The notes beneath the pieces were generated by a model. It was not told the DNA's origin and searched no databases. It saw only the letters and a list, made by a program, of their open reading frames with translations. Below are positions 49,111 through 59,594 of a DNA stretch of 60,000 nucleotides, one piece after another; the stretch's first letter is position 1, and every line of letters begins with the position of its first letter. The position numbers and the translations under genes were made by a program. The stretch covers positions 15,562,635 through 15,622,634 of the forward strand of contig NC_049993.1 in the NCBI RefSeq assembly GCF_000003815.2, read 5' to 3'. Source of the stretch: Branchiostoma floridae (Eukaryota > Chordata > Leptocardii > Amphioxiformes > Branchiostomatidae).

Positions 49111-49520
49111 TGCAGTGATAGACAAATACCAAAGGGGGCGCTTTAGTGTGGACACTTTCCGAGATTCTCATTCAAAATTAAATACTAGTAGCCCAAAACA
49201 AAATATCTTTGAACTTGAAGCGATATTTGTGGCTTTCAAGAGAACTGTTACATAGCTAGATGCAGTGACAGACAAATGCCACAGGTGGCGCTTCGGTGTG
49301 GACAGTTTCAGAGATTTTTCATTGTACTTTTCCCTCAAAGTGAAATAGCGTGAAACAGATACAACAATGTATCTTTGAAGTGATGTTTTTGGCTGTAGAT
49401 CAAGGGAATAGCCAAATGCAGTGGCAGCCAAATGCCACAGGGGGCGCTTCAGTAAGGACAATTCCATGGATAGCCACGTAACATAACAACTATCTTTGAA
49501 GTGATGTTGGATGTCTTGTG
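49111..49520. repeat. Tandem repeat, about 150-156 bp unit, three copies
   Basis: Units begin TGCAGTGATAGACAAAT (49111), TGCAGTGACAGACAAAT (49261) and TGCAGTGGCAGCCAAAT (49417). Each is followed by CCANAGG(G/T)GGCGCTT, AGGACA or TGGACA, and later by ATCTTTGAA..GTGATG or similar. Diverged copies, so not recent. The minus-strand ORF here is a by-product. Confidence 0.85.
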
Positions 49521-49930
49521 ATTGTAGGTCTGGATATATAAACAATACCTATGCATGCATTACCGACTGGGCAGGTTTTGCGAAGACAAAAATAAATGCC
49601 AAGTTTTTTACAGGCTTTTACTATCTTTTACGTGATCTTACAGGGGAGTCCAAGTATATATATCCGTAAGGAAACTATGCAATCTACTAATGGCCAAGAA
49701 ACATACTATCCTTAATTGCGGAATTGATACGCCTTCTAAAAACCCACTGCCAAGCAAAATAACGGGAGGCGCCCTAAAATGGCACGCTTTGTCATGCATT
49801 CGAACTCATGGCGCTCCATCGCTAGTTGCCTGAGAACGGCCAATCTTTTATGAATAAATTTTTCACACATTCATCTGAAGAACATTATTATGGATAAGAA
49901 GTGCATTCATACGGTTCATGAACCCTTCGC

Positions 49931-50004
49931 GCTCCGCGTTACAAGCGGCAACAAGACTGGCAATAAAATTATTGCCAGTCTTGTTGCCGCTTGTAACGCG
50001 GAGC
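49931..50004. repeat. 74-bp perfect hairpin, 36-bp arms, 2-nt loop
   Basis: The arm GCTCCGCGTTACAAGCGGCA (first 20 of 36) at 49931-49966 is exactly complementary to 49969-50004, with only AA between. No mismatch seen. Confidence 0.97.
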
Positions 50005-50167
50005 CACTGAGTATACTTGCATACCCAGCATACCGTGGACTACTAGCATTCCTGTGGAAAAATGCCTGTGCAATTCCTAGAATTTTTGCAGACTGAACCT
50101 AATATATACCATTTGACGACTCCCCTGAGGCGTCGTCAAAAACTGTGAGACGTTTCCGTGTAGTCAC

Positions 50168-50221
50168 CGTAGCAGCACAAAACTGAAGGTGTAGTGTGAC
50201 CTTCAGTTTTGTGCTGCTACG
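50168..50221. repeat. Perfect hairpin, 23-bp arms, 8-nt loop
   Basis: CGTAGCAGCACAAAACTGAA onward (50168-50190) pairs exactly with 50199-50221 around GTAGTGTG. It lies 164 bp past the 74-bp hairpin. The shape resembles a short miRNA precursor, but the total perfection favours a foldback origin. Confidence 0.95.
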
Positions 50222-51003
50222 CTAAATAGTGTGCCTTAACTTGGTAACGTTATTAGCTTTTCTAATTTTGCTCTGTTTAGAAGTTAATGATGAATTCAAG
50301 TACACAGAGGTAATAACTCAATCTAATGATATTTCAGCTTTCTTTCGGCAGTAAATTGGCCGGACTTCTGAGATGCAAGACGAGCGCAGGTGGCACGGTT
50401 CAAAAGAGTCACTCTACGGCGAACTGAAGTACTGCAACCATTCAGAGCTTTTCAAAGCTGTTTAACCACGTTATATACAGTTCATTTTGTTTATTTGCCT
50501 CGAAGTGACACAAATTAGACAAAGTAACTTAAACGTGTGAAGAAAAGAGTTATTCGTGATAGATAATTCCGTTGTATCTTGAACGAGTGATATAATGTTA
50601 TATTCAGCCCTATGCGGACAATGGAATAGTCCGTAAACTTTGACCTTTCTACGTGCACGTAGGGTAGGCTAGCGACTCATCTCAGCCCTGCTGTAAAGTT
50701 TTCTGGACTCAAGCAAGGACAGACCTCAGTCCCAGTAACAGATAGGTTTGTAGACATTATCTCGTCGCTAAGTCAGAATTAAAAAACTCCACGTCAACAG
50801 TTGTAACCAACGGCAAACGGAGATCTGGAGGGGAGGGGGACGTGTAACTCACGTACCGACGTAATCGAGTCTTTAGATTGAAATTGAGGTTCATAATAGT
50901 AGTTTTCTAAAGCCGTGAACTATTGTATGTTAACATGCTTTCCCATATGGACAGGTCTCAATGTATAACGTTAGTATGATACTATTGTGACCCTGTAGGA
51001 GAC

Positions 51004-52661
51004 ATGCAGTCAGTGGCAGGCAGAAGACTGGCGACAGTACTCACCCATCTGTCCCAAAAAGGATCGCGTCATCACAAACCAATGGACATCATACCGTCCT
51101 TGGTAAACACTCGTACATCCTCCACAGGTGTCTGGCGTTTTCTTGCTTTTTAGGTATCAATGTAAATTTTTTGAATACTTTGATAAGTGGACTAAATAAT
51201 GATGAACAGAAAAGCCAGAGGGCAAACTCGCTGACTTCAAATTATACGGGAAAGGCTATTGGGATATTAAAGTATTTCAAACTGTTGCGGGTTCTTTTTA
51301 TGTATTATAGTAAACTTGGGTGGGGTAAGGGGCATAAGACAGTCCATAAAACATAATTGATGAAGGCAATGATATAACTGTTTTTCCTTCCTTCAGATTG
51401 GACATTACCAGGAATAAACGTCATAAATAAGGACACCGTCAGCTTCAGTCACGTGTTCCAGCCCTGGGACTTTGATGATTTTGACAAGTTAGGTAAGAGT
51501 AGGCAAACTTACTTCTTAAACTTACACAGCATAACTGTAGCCCTTAACTATGCTTCCTCGTACTACATCTGCTTGCTTTTGGAATTTGAGTATCAACATG
51601 ATTATACTATACCATAATAATTTGGGATTGCCCAATAGCATCGTGTGCAAGAAAAAAAGTTTTAAAAACAGGTCTTGTTATTGCAAACCTTTAAGAATTT
51701 CTCGTATTATCAGCGTCCTAACAAGCTCTAATCTGAATAACTACTGACGGAAGAACACCAGCAAAAACAATATATTTTCACTACCGAAAAAACATAATTA
51801 AATGGTGTGTAGAACTCTTTATCAGCAGTCATTAAAAGAATTGTTGTGTATTGATATAATCAGCTGATTGTTTTAACGTTTAATTGCCCCCTGTAATTTT
51901 TTTTCTTATAGCTACAATTCCGGTCGGGATTCTCGCCAGACAGATACCAACGTTTTCTTACCTGTTAGGGAATCGTTACTTCTTCCAACCGCCTGAACAA
52001 AACAAGAATGAACCCGTTTTCAAGTTGGTCTTCATACGAGGTCAAAGCTTCGAATTCCTGCCAGCCTACTATCGCCACCTTGCACCTGGTAAGAGAACTG
52101 CAGCTACTGTACAGTTGTGCTCACTCGGCAACACTTCGTGGGCGACCATGGAAGAAATAAGAGACTCCTCACCTATGAGCTAATGGTTAAGGGAACATGT
52201 CAAAGAATCAACGTTGATTCAACCACACGCAGACCAGAGCCGCTTCCTGATGGTTGAAGGAGAGGTATTCTTATCTTGCATCATCGTTACCACGGCAACT
52301 AACAGTTCAGCCATTTCTGGTACCAAAAAGCACCAATTCGTACCGATATTCTGTAGTTGTGGCTCCGAGAGACACAGACAGTTACCATCACACCAATCAA
52401 AAATCCTATATCTGGTACTGTATGGACTGTGCAAGTCTTGGAGCTCGGAATGGGGCATATTCTGTCCTCACAGGAGATCTTTCCAACTACGACCTGAAGA
52501 AAGTTGCAGTGTTGTACCAGAAAGAATCGCTAGAGGGCGATGTGCTTGATATTGAGTCATGGGAAGACCAGGGCAGTCCTGGCACACTGAGGTTCCAGGT
52601 CAAGAAAGGAAATGAGAACATCACACAGTTAACTATGCAGTTTTACGTACCAACTGTTTAA
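51004..52661 (+). CDS. Unrecognised gene, possible mitochondrial presequence (at least 4 exons)
   Basis: Exons 51004-51127, 51397-51492 and 51912-52088 have GT/AG borders and matching phases. A 3' coding block runs to the TAA at 52659-52661. The link into the 3' block is unresolved: acceptor CACACGCAG at 52230 keeps phase and gives PDQSRFLMVEGE, but reaching the final frame then needs a 46-bp intron (52265-52310) or a frameshift. The N-terminus MQSVAGRRLATVLTHLSQKG has Arg/Lys and hydroxylated residues and no acids, like a mitochondrial import signal. Other landmarks: WTLPGINVINKDTVSFSHVF, FQPWDFDDFDKL, YLLGNRYFFQPPEQ, YIWYCMDC and LTMQFYVPTV at the end. I recognise no family. AATAAA follows at 52748 and 52982. 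Confidence 0.6.
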
Positions 52662-52981
52662 AACAAACTTTATGGACACACAAAATGTAGAATGGCTTTT
52701 GTATGGTCTACTATAAACTACAAAAAAGTTAAAGGAATTGGATACATAATAAATCTTAAAACTCTACTAACTAAACAGTATAGCATAATCCCCATACAAT
52801 CAGGCATGGGGCTAGACACGAGTGTCAGTATATTTTCTTATTACAAAGCAATCTTTTACGTTTTTACCTATTTTATGTTATAAACATGATTTGTAAGATG
52901 GTAGTTTTGAGTAGTGTGGTAGTCCTTTCTTTAAATTGTGAATACTGAATACAAAATCTGCTTCGTTGTGTAATGCTTCCT

Positions 52982-52987
52982 AATAAA
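52982..52987 (+). terminator. PolyA signal AATAAA, unrecognised gene
   Basis: Canonical hexamer about 320 bp past the stop; an earlier one is at 52748-52753. Confidence 0.4.
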
Positions 52988-53355
52988 CATACATTTCGAA
53001 TATAAACAAGGCCATGTTGATTTGATTATATGGATGACATCTATAAGTGTACATTAATTTTCGAAGGAAAAATTTCCAAAGGAAAAAAAAAGTACATTTA
53101 AACGTTGCAGCTGCAGCTGCAAAATGAGCCGGAGAATGAAGAAAATATATATATTGAAAACATATACGTCATAGAATGTCATTGTCAAGGTCTACCACGT
53201 AAACATAATATATCTGCTTGCAAATGTTAACTTTGTAGTTACTTCTTTGTTTGGCGGAGCAAATATTTGACACGCAACTTACAATAATTTAGTATTTTCA
53301 TTGCATGGCGGTATAAGGGTGAGAACATTAAAATTTCACGCATGGCGGAATAAAG

Positions 53356-53600
53356 GTGAGAACATTAATTAGTGACGTTTTGCTGTGGACTCCCAAACAT
53401 GGCCATGCGAGCATAGGCAGACCATGCAAAACATATATACATCCACTCTGTACATGTGAAGATACTGGCTACTTGGCTCAAGATCTGCCCAAGGCTATGG
53501 GGGATAGGGAAGGATGGAAGAAGATAGTCATGGCCCGGATGAGGATGATGAATGTTAGCGAGGACGTTTTTGAAAATGTTTATGAATGTAGAGCTCCAAG
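53356..53600 (+). mobile_element. Non-LTR retrotransposon, C-terminal tail remnant
   Basis: The frame reads LLWTPKHGHASIGRPCKTYI, then DTGYLAQDLPKAMGDREGWK. The order W-P-x-G-x(n)-GRP-x-x-T-(Y/W) ... (M/A)-x-DR-(D/E)-GW is the usual conserved tail after the reverse transcriptase of animal non-LTR elements (family knowledge). No RT core precedes it here, so it is a 5'-truncated copy. Confidence 0.75.
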
Positions 53601-53724
53601 ATTCGCCAGCATTTCGATTTTCCTGTTGTCTGACTTAGATAAATACTATTGGGTAAGCTCTTCGCAGTACCTACGTCTGTGTGTGCTGTATACACGTCAA
53701 TGTCAGACAAGAGGAAAAAAATAG

Positions 53725-55630
53725 TGTCGAATTGAGACTATGATACAGTCTCAAGTTGCACCAGAATCTGTTACGTTTTATCCATAATTACCCCCCTTCC
53801 ACTGCCTGATTGTGATGGATCTTTTATCTTGGGGCAAAATAGTCGTCACCACGAGAAAAACAAATGAAGACAAAATGCTCATAGCACTTCTGCCTCAACA
53901 AATGAATGAAATCTTGATTATATAGTATACCCCAATGAGTATCAGATCAATCATGATTTGTCAGATAGAACAATGGAGGTTTGTCACATGTTGTCTGTGT
54001 GTGAACATCTGTGAATTCAAGTTTTGTTTCTAGAGAAATATATTTGTAGCTTTTAAACACCCCACGATGCTTTGCTTTTCACTGAGTTAAGGTGCAACTT
54101 TGGAATTCAAAACAAATGAAGAAAATGATACCAAAGTAGTTCTGTCTTATGTTTACAATAGATGGAATGTTAATTGTATACTCCCAAAACTGTAGACAAG
54201 TAAGGCCAATCCTTTGTGGTTGTCAGGTAGGTCATTGACCTTTCGTCAAACGCTGTCTGTGTGAACATTTGTGCCTTTAAGTTTTTGTTTCTAGACTTCA
54301 GCCTTACAGAAACGAAAAGTAGTACATGTGCTGGTTATGAAAAGAATTAAAACTGCTTCTCTTAGTCCCTTAAAGTAAGTAAAAAGACTTGATTAGGAAT
54401 CCTCGTGCCACTCGTTCCTGCGTCGTTTTTGTAACAGCTCAATGTATGAAGTAACGATGTAAAAGTGTTAAAATAGTGCATTAGATGTCAATATTATACT
54501 ATGATATACATACTGCCTTATTCAGAATATTTCCTATTTTAACGCTGTTATATTGCTTAGGTTGCCTTTAAGTGTGAAGGAACATTTAGGAAAACCTGAC
54601 GACACCATCCTCTCGAATGAGAAGTTAAGACTCACTGACACAGTAGGCAGAGTATAACGTAAAGAGAAAGGTAGCAGCTTAACGCTAGTTTTGAATCACG
54701 ATTATTGTCTACATTATCTTTGCTTTTGTACTGCCTTCCAATAGGATAACGGCATTACCGTAGTTCATCGCAAGTTTTTTAAACTTTTTTTTAATGAAAA
54801 ATAGTTCACGAAACATTTCCAAAAGAGTCAGCACACTCAGTTATGATAATCATTCTTAAAGCGGGGCACGTTGTCTTGCTACTCAGCCTCTAAAGAGGAC
54901 TACCAATCCGACAAACGTGCCCTATTGCTATTGGTTAAACCAAAGACTTCTTTTGTCTCTGTCTCCGTTGTGTTCACACTAGCTTTTTCTTCACACTAGC
55001 GAAGACTTATTATTGCAACTTGCTGACTCTAAAGAAGAGGACTACCGACCTGGTAGATGTGTCGAGTCGATATTGGTTAGACAAAGGCCACCTGCAATTT
55101 TTTCTTTCATTGCAATTATTGCACTCATTAATTACACACGTGTGGTGCCGTCATTGGCTAGATATGCTCGCCACAGGGTCATTTATTTGTTCTCCACTTT
55201 TCTTCCATGTTGTCTGTTCACTGTGATGTTAGCGCTCATGGGTACGTGTGGTGTTCCCATTGGTCAGAAGTGTTCACATCAAGCTTTTTCTTTTGTTTTC
55301 TGTGCCTTTATATACCTGCTGCAGCTCCACTGTGTTACCGCTGCGGTTGCCGCGTTTATCACGTGAAGACCATCCCATTTTGTGCCGGCGAGACTTCGAC
55401 GTGGTTGCCGCAACTTTTCTACTCCGTTCTTCGGTCTTCCTACCATCGTTACCCGCATCCATCGCAGACAAGCTTCGCCTGTTGTAGCGCTGATCATCAG
55501 ACGCAAGTTTCGCCTGAGCACCAGGTACGAGCAGAAGGTGGGTACCAGATACTTTATCCAACTGCTTTCACTGCCATCGTCCTCTAACGTTTCCATTTTC
55601 ATAGACCCCTTCCCAGATTCGCTGGTAAAG
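53725..55630. other. No supported gene
   Basis: Diffuse repeats: CTAAAGAGGACTACC at about 54891 recurs as AAGAAGAGGACTACC at about 55032, and GGTACGTGTGGTG resembles CACACGTGTGGTG. The stretch 55370-55590 is C/G-richer and open in several frames on both strands, which argues against any one being coding. Confidence 0.3.
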
Positions 55631-55635
55631 GTACA

Positions 55636-55811
55636 TGCACAACCCGTACGTGTAATTTGTCCGTACGTTTTTTTTTTTTGGCCACGTCTGCCACGTATTT
55701 CTGAAAACGTTTAGGCTGTACAGGGCAGGCGCGTGGCCCGTACTTGCACACAAAGTTTTGCCTGCACGTAAAGTTCTACGGCGTGTCCACGTGCTCCAGA
55801 ATCCGTCGGAC
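55636..55811. mobile_element. GCACAACCCG-terminal MITE (copy 3, reversed, truncated)
   Basis: TGCACAACCCGTACGTG is the terminus. The interior matches the complement of 7273-7570 and 46667-46980 (GGCTGTACAGGGCAGGCGCG, TTCTACGGCGTGTCCACGTG) and stops after GAATCCGTCGG. A T-run interrupts it near 55668. Confidence 0.8.
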
Positions 55812-55914
55812 AAACTTTCACCAATTCTATCTTTTGTTAGATCGTGGATAACGTGACAGGGGTATTAGACCACTCACTGAAGAAATATCTATAATTGGCT
55901 TTAAATTACTTATT

Positions 55915-56190
55915 GGACCGTGTCGCGTACCTGCTTGGTGTGTGGCCCGACCAGAATTCAGAGCCCCCTGGTTCAAACCATTTACCCCTAGGCCCGGGCA
56001 AGACAATTTACAGGGCTTTTCCCAGTTTGTTCGGGTCTCAGGTGTAACGATGGAAACCTGACTTCGTTTGGGGAGGTAAAAGGCAGTTGAAGAAGTGGGA
56101 TGGGCTCCACCTTCCCAAAAGAATGCCCACAACACAAGCGGACAACAATCCACTGCCACTCTGGGACCTAACCTTACCTTAATCTCCTTA
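55915..56190. repeat. Possible tRNA-derived repeat
   Basis: GGTTCAAACC at 55970-55979 fits a polymerase III B box. The rest (CCCGGGCAAGACAATTTACAG, GGTAAAAGGCAGTTGAAGAA) is SINE-like in feel but has no second copy in the window. The A box is not convincing. Confidence 0.35.
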
Positions 56191-56761
56191 AAAAGTAGAT
56201 TTGTAAACAAGAAAAGAAAAGTAAATATCTTACCTCAACCGTCGGCAAAATAAGAGCTAACTTCCTCGCCTGTACATGTATGGTCGTCGTCTTAGTTCCG
56301 CTGTATGTTAAACAACACCATATTCCAACTAGGTAGCTTTTGTGCATCCAGGTCCACGCAGAAAATAATCCGTAGTTCCGTCAATTTTAGATCGATCTGC
56401 AAGCTACTGTACTTGGAGGACAGTACTGTCAGCTAGCAAACTGTGCGGACGTTCCCTATCCATAATGACTTTCGTAATTTGTCCCAGCTTGTACCGCCAT
56501 CTGCTGACTCCCTGATTCGTCGTTGTCACCTCTCGTGAGCGGTTGAGTGTTTTCTATTTTGCTCCGTCCTGTTAAGACGACTGTTTTTTTCCCCATCCGT
56601 TTGCCTCCTTTCTAATCCAGTATCAACATGGTTGATGCTGGTGTTGCATTTCCAAACCGGGTCCCCGTTGGTCTCCTTTACTTCATGAAACAAAACAAAA
56701 ATGGATATCTATAAATAAACAAAAATAATGCCCCAAAGTCTCTACTTTTTCACGTTTGCTT

Positions 56762-56890
56762 AGCGTTTTTTATATCATGGTGTCAAACGCCTTCTTAAAG
56801 TCGATGAAGGTAATTACAGCAGTAAGCCAAGACAAGTTATATCATATTTTTCGTTCCCGAAAGCTGCCTGGCGGTCGGGCCCCGGTTTAG
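56762..56890 (-). mobile_element. Decayed non-LTR reverse transcriptase fragment
   Basis: On the minus strand, VITFIDFKKAFDT is the classic RT motif carrying the first catalytic Asp, followed by an early stop. Upstream, in another frame, RQAAFGNE recalls the QAGFR block that precedes it in intact elements. At least one frameshift separates the two, so this is a relic. Confidence 0.75.
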
Positions 56891-57473
56891 AAGCCGTAGG
56901 CTCGAAGCAATATCCGTTCGCGTACCCGTGCCACTAACACCGAGGCCTCCTCATCATCGGCGCGATCGTCGGCCACGACCGTCCGTGCACCGCCTGCACG
57001 CCGCGCGCTGACGCAATCTCTGCCGCCAACACCAGTTCCGACGTCCCCGAACCAGCACCACGTAAAACACCGGCGACGATCCCGGGCCCAGGCACACTAC
57101 TAGCACAGCCCACCGGCCATCGCGACTCTATTCCCGCCTGGCGATTTTAAGTCACTGGTGGCGGTGTTCTTCTAGGAAGGAGAAACAACTGGGGACAAAC
57201 AGTGGATCAGCAAGAACAAAAGTTTGGTAAAAGTCAAACATTCCCAAACATGGATATCGCGATAGAACACTCGTGCTCTCATAATTGCACTTGTCTAACA
57301 AGTATGACAAAAGGACTAGAAAATTTAGCAACCAGTGGTGCGTAAATAGTTGCTCCCGGCTAAACCTATTACCTGGTTTGCATGTCGTCTTTTGTAGTGT
57401 ATTGTTGATGCCCTGTTTTGTTCTCCACTTCTTTGAATGCATCGCACTGCTGAATTTTAAAAGATTGAAGATA

Positions 57474-57662
57474 TTCTGTAAATGCAGAAAATTTTGCGGT
57501 GATTTATTGTTCGCAGTTTTCGCGGTGGTGGCTTCACCGCGAACAATTGTCCATGGCAGTAAGAGACTGCAGTGCATGGTGCCACCGCGGACTTGAAACC
57601 AGCACCAGAAAAGTCCTTTTTCCAGCTACCGCGAATTGCATAGGGTTCGTGCAAATGCTTAG
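57474..57662. mobile_element. TACTGTAAATGCA-type MITE (copy 5, degraded right end)
   Basis: TTCTGTAAATGCAGAAA at the left, and the interior words TTCGCGGTGG, CCATGGCAGTAAGAGACTGC and CAGCTACCGCGAA. The right terminus is reduced to GCAAATGCTTA. The long ORFs on both strands here come from the element. Confidence 0.7.
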
Positions 57663-57669
57663 GTACCCC

Positions 57670-58636
57670 TAAATGACCTGACATCTAAATTGGGATTTCC
57701 ATGGATATGAATTCCCACGGGACTTTGACCACACTTTTATATACGCCTCTTTAAATGATTTATTTCGGGGAAGGGGGCCTACTTATTTCCAAATGTACAT
57801 TGTGGGCTCCTGTGCACAACACGGGGCCACGGCTGATGTGTCTCTTCCTCATATTGATGTGTCTCTACCACTCGTTTGAAATGATAAGTGTTTTAAAGTT
57901 AAACTGGGGAATTTTGTTCCCCGGGAACAACAATAAGCATAAACGACTGAAGTGACTCCCTGCTGTCCCCTGCCAGGGCTTTGACAAGTTAATTGAAACT
58001 CCAGACCACATAAACTAATTACAAAACCATGGGGAGCCCGCCCATTGCTGCAGGCAGAAACAATGGCCACACATAACAATCATTTGCATATTAACTGTAT
58101 CATGTCTGTTGAAAATATTTGGACTTATCTTTCACTAGTTTTCAACGTTGTCATACTAAGCAAGATGGCAAAGTAGGTTCCAACAAGGCTGAACATTGCA
58201 TACATACAAATTTCCACAATTAGTTTTGATGGAGAGACTGAAGCCAGATAGTTTAAACAAGCGGAATTTATTGGGTGCTTTTATAGTGAAAGACATATTT
58301 TAGCCCCCAAAAAGCATATCATGGCTTCTTACACATACACTATTATGCGAAAAAGATTTCATATGGAGGTTGCCTTCGAACTGAAGATAGGGAAATAGTC
58401 AATTTACAATGAGGGCATTTTTGTTTAGTGTTACATGGGAATCAATATTTCAAAAGTACTGTTTTGAATTGTGGCAACGTCGGCGTAGACCAAATAACTA
58501 AATATACGTGCCCCTTCTACACATGGGTATATTTTTTTATTTTTTTTTACTTCGTTATTCATTGGCACATTTTGAGAAAATATGAGAGACTGACGTTTTA
58601 AACATGTTTTTAATCATCACGTTGCGCTTAGCTTGT
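57670..58636. other. No supported gene
   Basis: A/T-rich sequence upstream of the last gene in the window. No coding signal, known repeat or promoter element seen. Confidence 0.35.
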
Positions 58637-58815
58637 TAGCCTCCCGAAGCAGTCTCCGAACGTTCGAACCGGGCAAAATACCCTTCCACAGGAAATTCCC
58701 CTCCTCGGCAAACTCCCTTTCCCGGCATAAGAGAACCTAGCCAACGTTGAAAATCGCGAACTCCCCCCCCCCCCAAAAAAAAACAACCCCGTTCGGAGAC
58801 TGCTACGAGAGGCTA
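58637..58815. mobile_element. TAGCCT-terminal element, 9-bp target duplication (copy 3)
   Basis: TAGCCTCCCGAAGCAGTCTC at the left and its near complement at the right (GAGACTGCTACGAGAGGCTA), flanked on both sides by exactly TTAGCTTGT (58628-58636 and 58816-58824). 179 bp. It shares the outermost TAGCCT and the 9-bp duplication with the elements at 16119 and 23539, but the inner terminus differs. It ends 80 bp before the next start codon. Confidence 0.88.
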
Positions 58816-58895
58816 TTAGCTTGTATAGTTCTTGTTAATATACAACAATGGTAACTGACAATATTTCAATGTCTTTTATGCATTAGTCGTCCAAC

Positions 58896-59594
58896 ATGAA
58901 GAGGGCAGTGGGCGTGGGAGTGCCCTTGGGGATGATTTTGGCCGTCTCGGCGTACCTCATCCTGACTGCGTCAAACAAGAACCCATTGTCGAAACCCGGA
59001 GAGCGTGTCATCAAACGGTCCCTAGGTAAGTCAATAGCCCCTTACAATCTAGTTGATTGATTATTATTCTTTCTTCTTTATTTCTTCCATAAAGAAAAAT
59101 AGGTACACAAACGATCACACATAGATACATATACATTTAAAAAGCAGTTGCGGAAAAAAAGTGTTTACATATAGTACATAGATGTCAGAAGTCAACAAGT
59201 GTTTGATAATAGAATTATGGAAGAATATTATACTTTGTCAGAAAAAAGAAAAGTTCCTTCGCCTTGAATCAAAAGTGTCCGTCGAATGGTACACAAACAT
59301 TGTACTGGCGCTACACCGTCGTGGCAAATTCATAATAATCCGGAAACAGTTATAATTATTTTATGCGACCCGGCACTTAGAAAGGACACTAGCATTGACA
59401 ATTTTAGAGTAGTATAGAAAACAGCTTCTCCTCTCAGTGTTCATGATGATGTTTCTTCACTTCTCTCTGTTCTCCAGCATTGCCAGATGAACTCCAAGAT
59501 GCCCTTCAAGCAGCAACTGCTGAAAACCCCCCTGCTTACGTCAAGGACAAACGCTTCCTCCCGGCCATTGCGAATCTTGCTGGAAACCTTTTAT
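58896..59594 (+). CDS. 5' end of an unrecognised signal-anchored or secreted protein
   Basis: Exons 58896-59025 (ATG, donor GGTAAG) and 59478-59594 (acceptor TCTCCAG, donor TGTAAG) with matching phase; the gene continues off the window. The N-terminus MKRAVGVGVPLGMILAVSAY plus LILTA has a basic start and about 22 hydrophobic residues, so it is a signal peptide or type II anchor. Then comes a Lys/Asn-rich stalk (SKNKNPLSKPGERVIKRS) and PDELQDALQAATAENPPAYV. Type II anchor plus stalk is common in Golgi enzymes, but no catalytic motif is present yet. Family not recognised. Confidence 0.6.

Noticed and set aside
55274-55602. Overlapping Arg-rich frames on both strands in a C/G-richer block
   Set aside because: Several frames are open simultaneously on both strands, there are no splice partners, and no recognisable motif.
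56880-57150. CpG-rich block with an Ala/Pro/Arg-rich frame
   Set aside because: The frame is low-complexity and closes without splice signals. It lies next to the RT relic and is more likely retroelement-derived or a small CpG island.
57152-57596. 141-codon minus and 103-codon plus frames
   Set aside because: Both run through the MITE at 57474-57662; opposing long frames over a repeat are not evidence of a gene.
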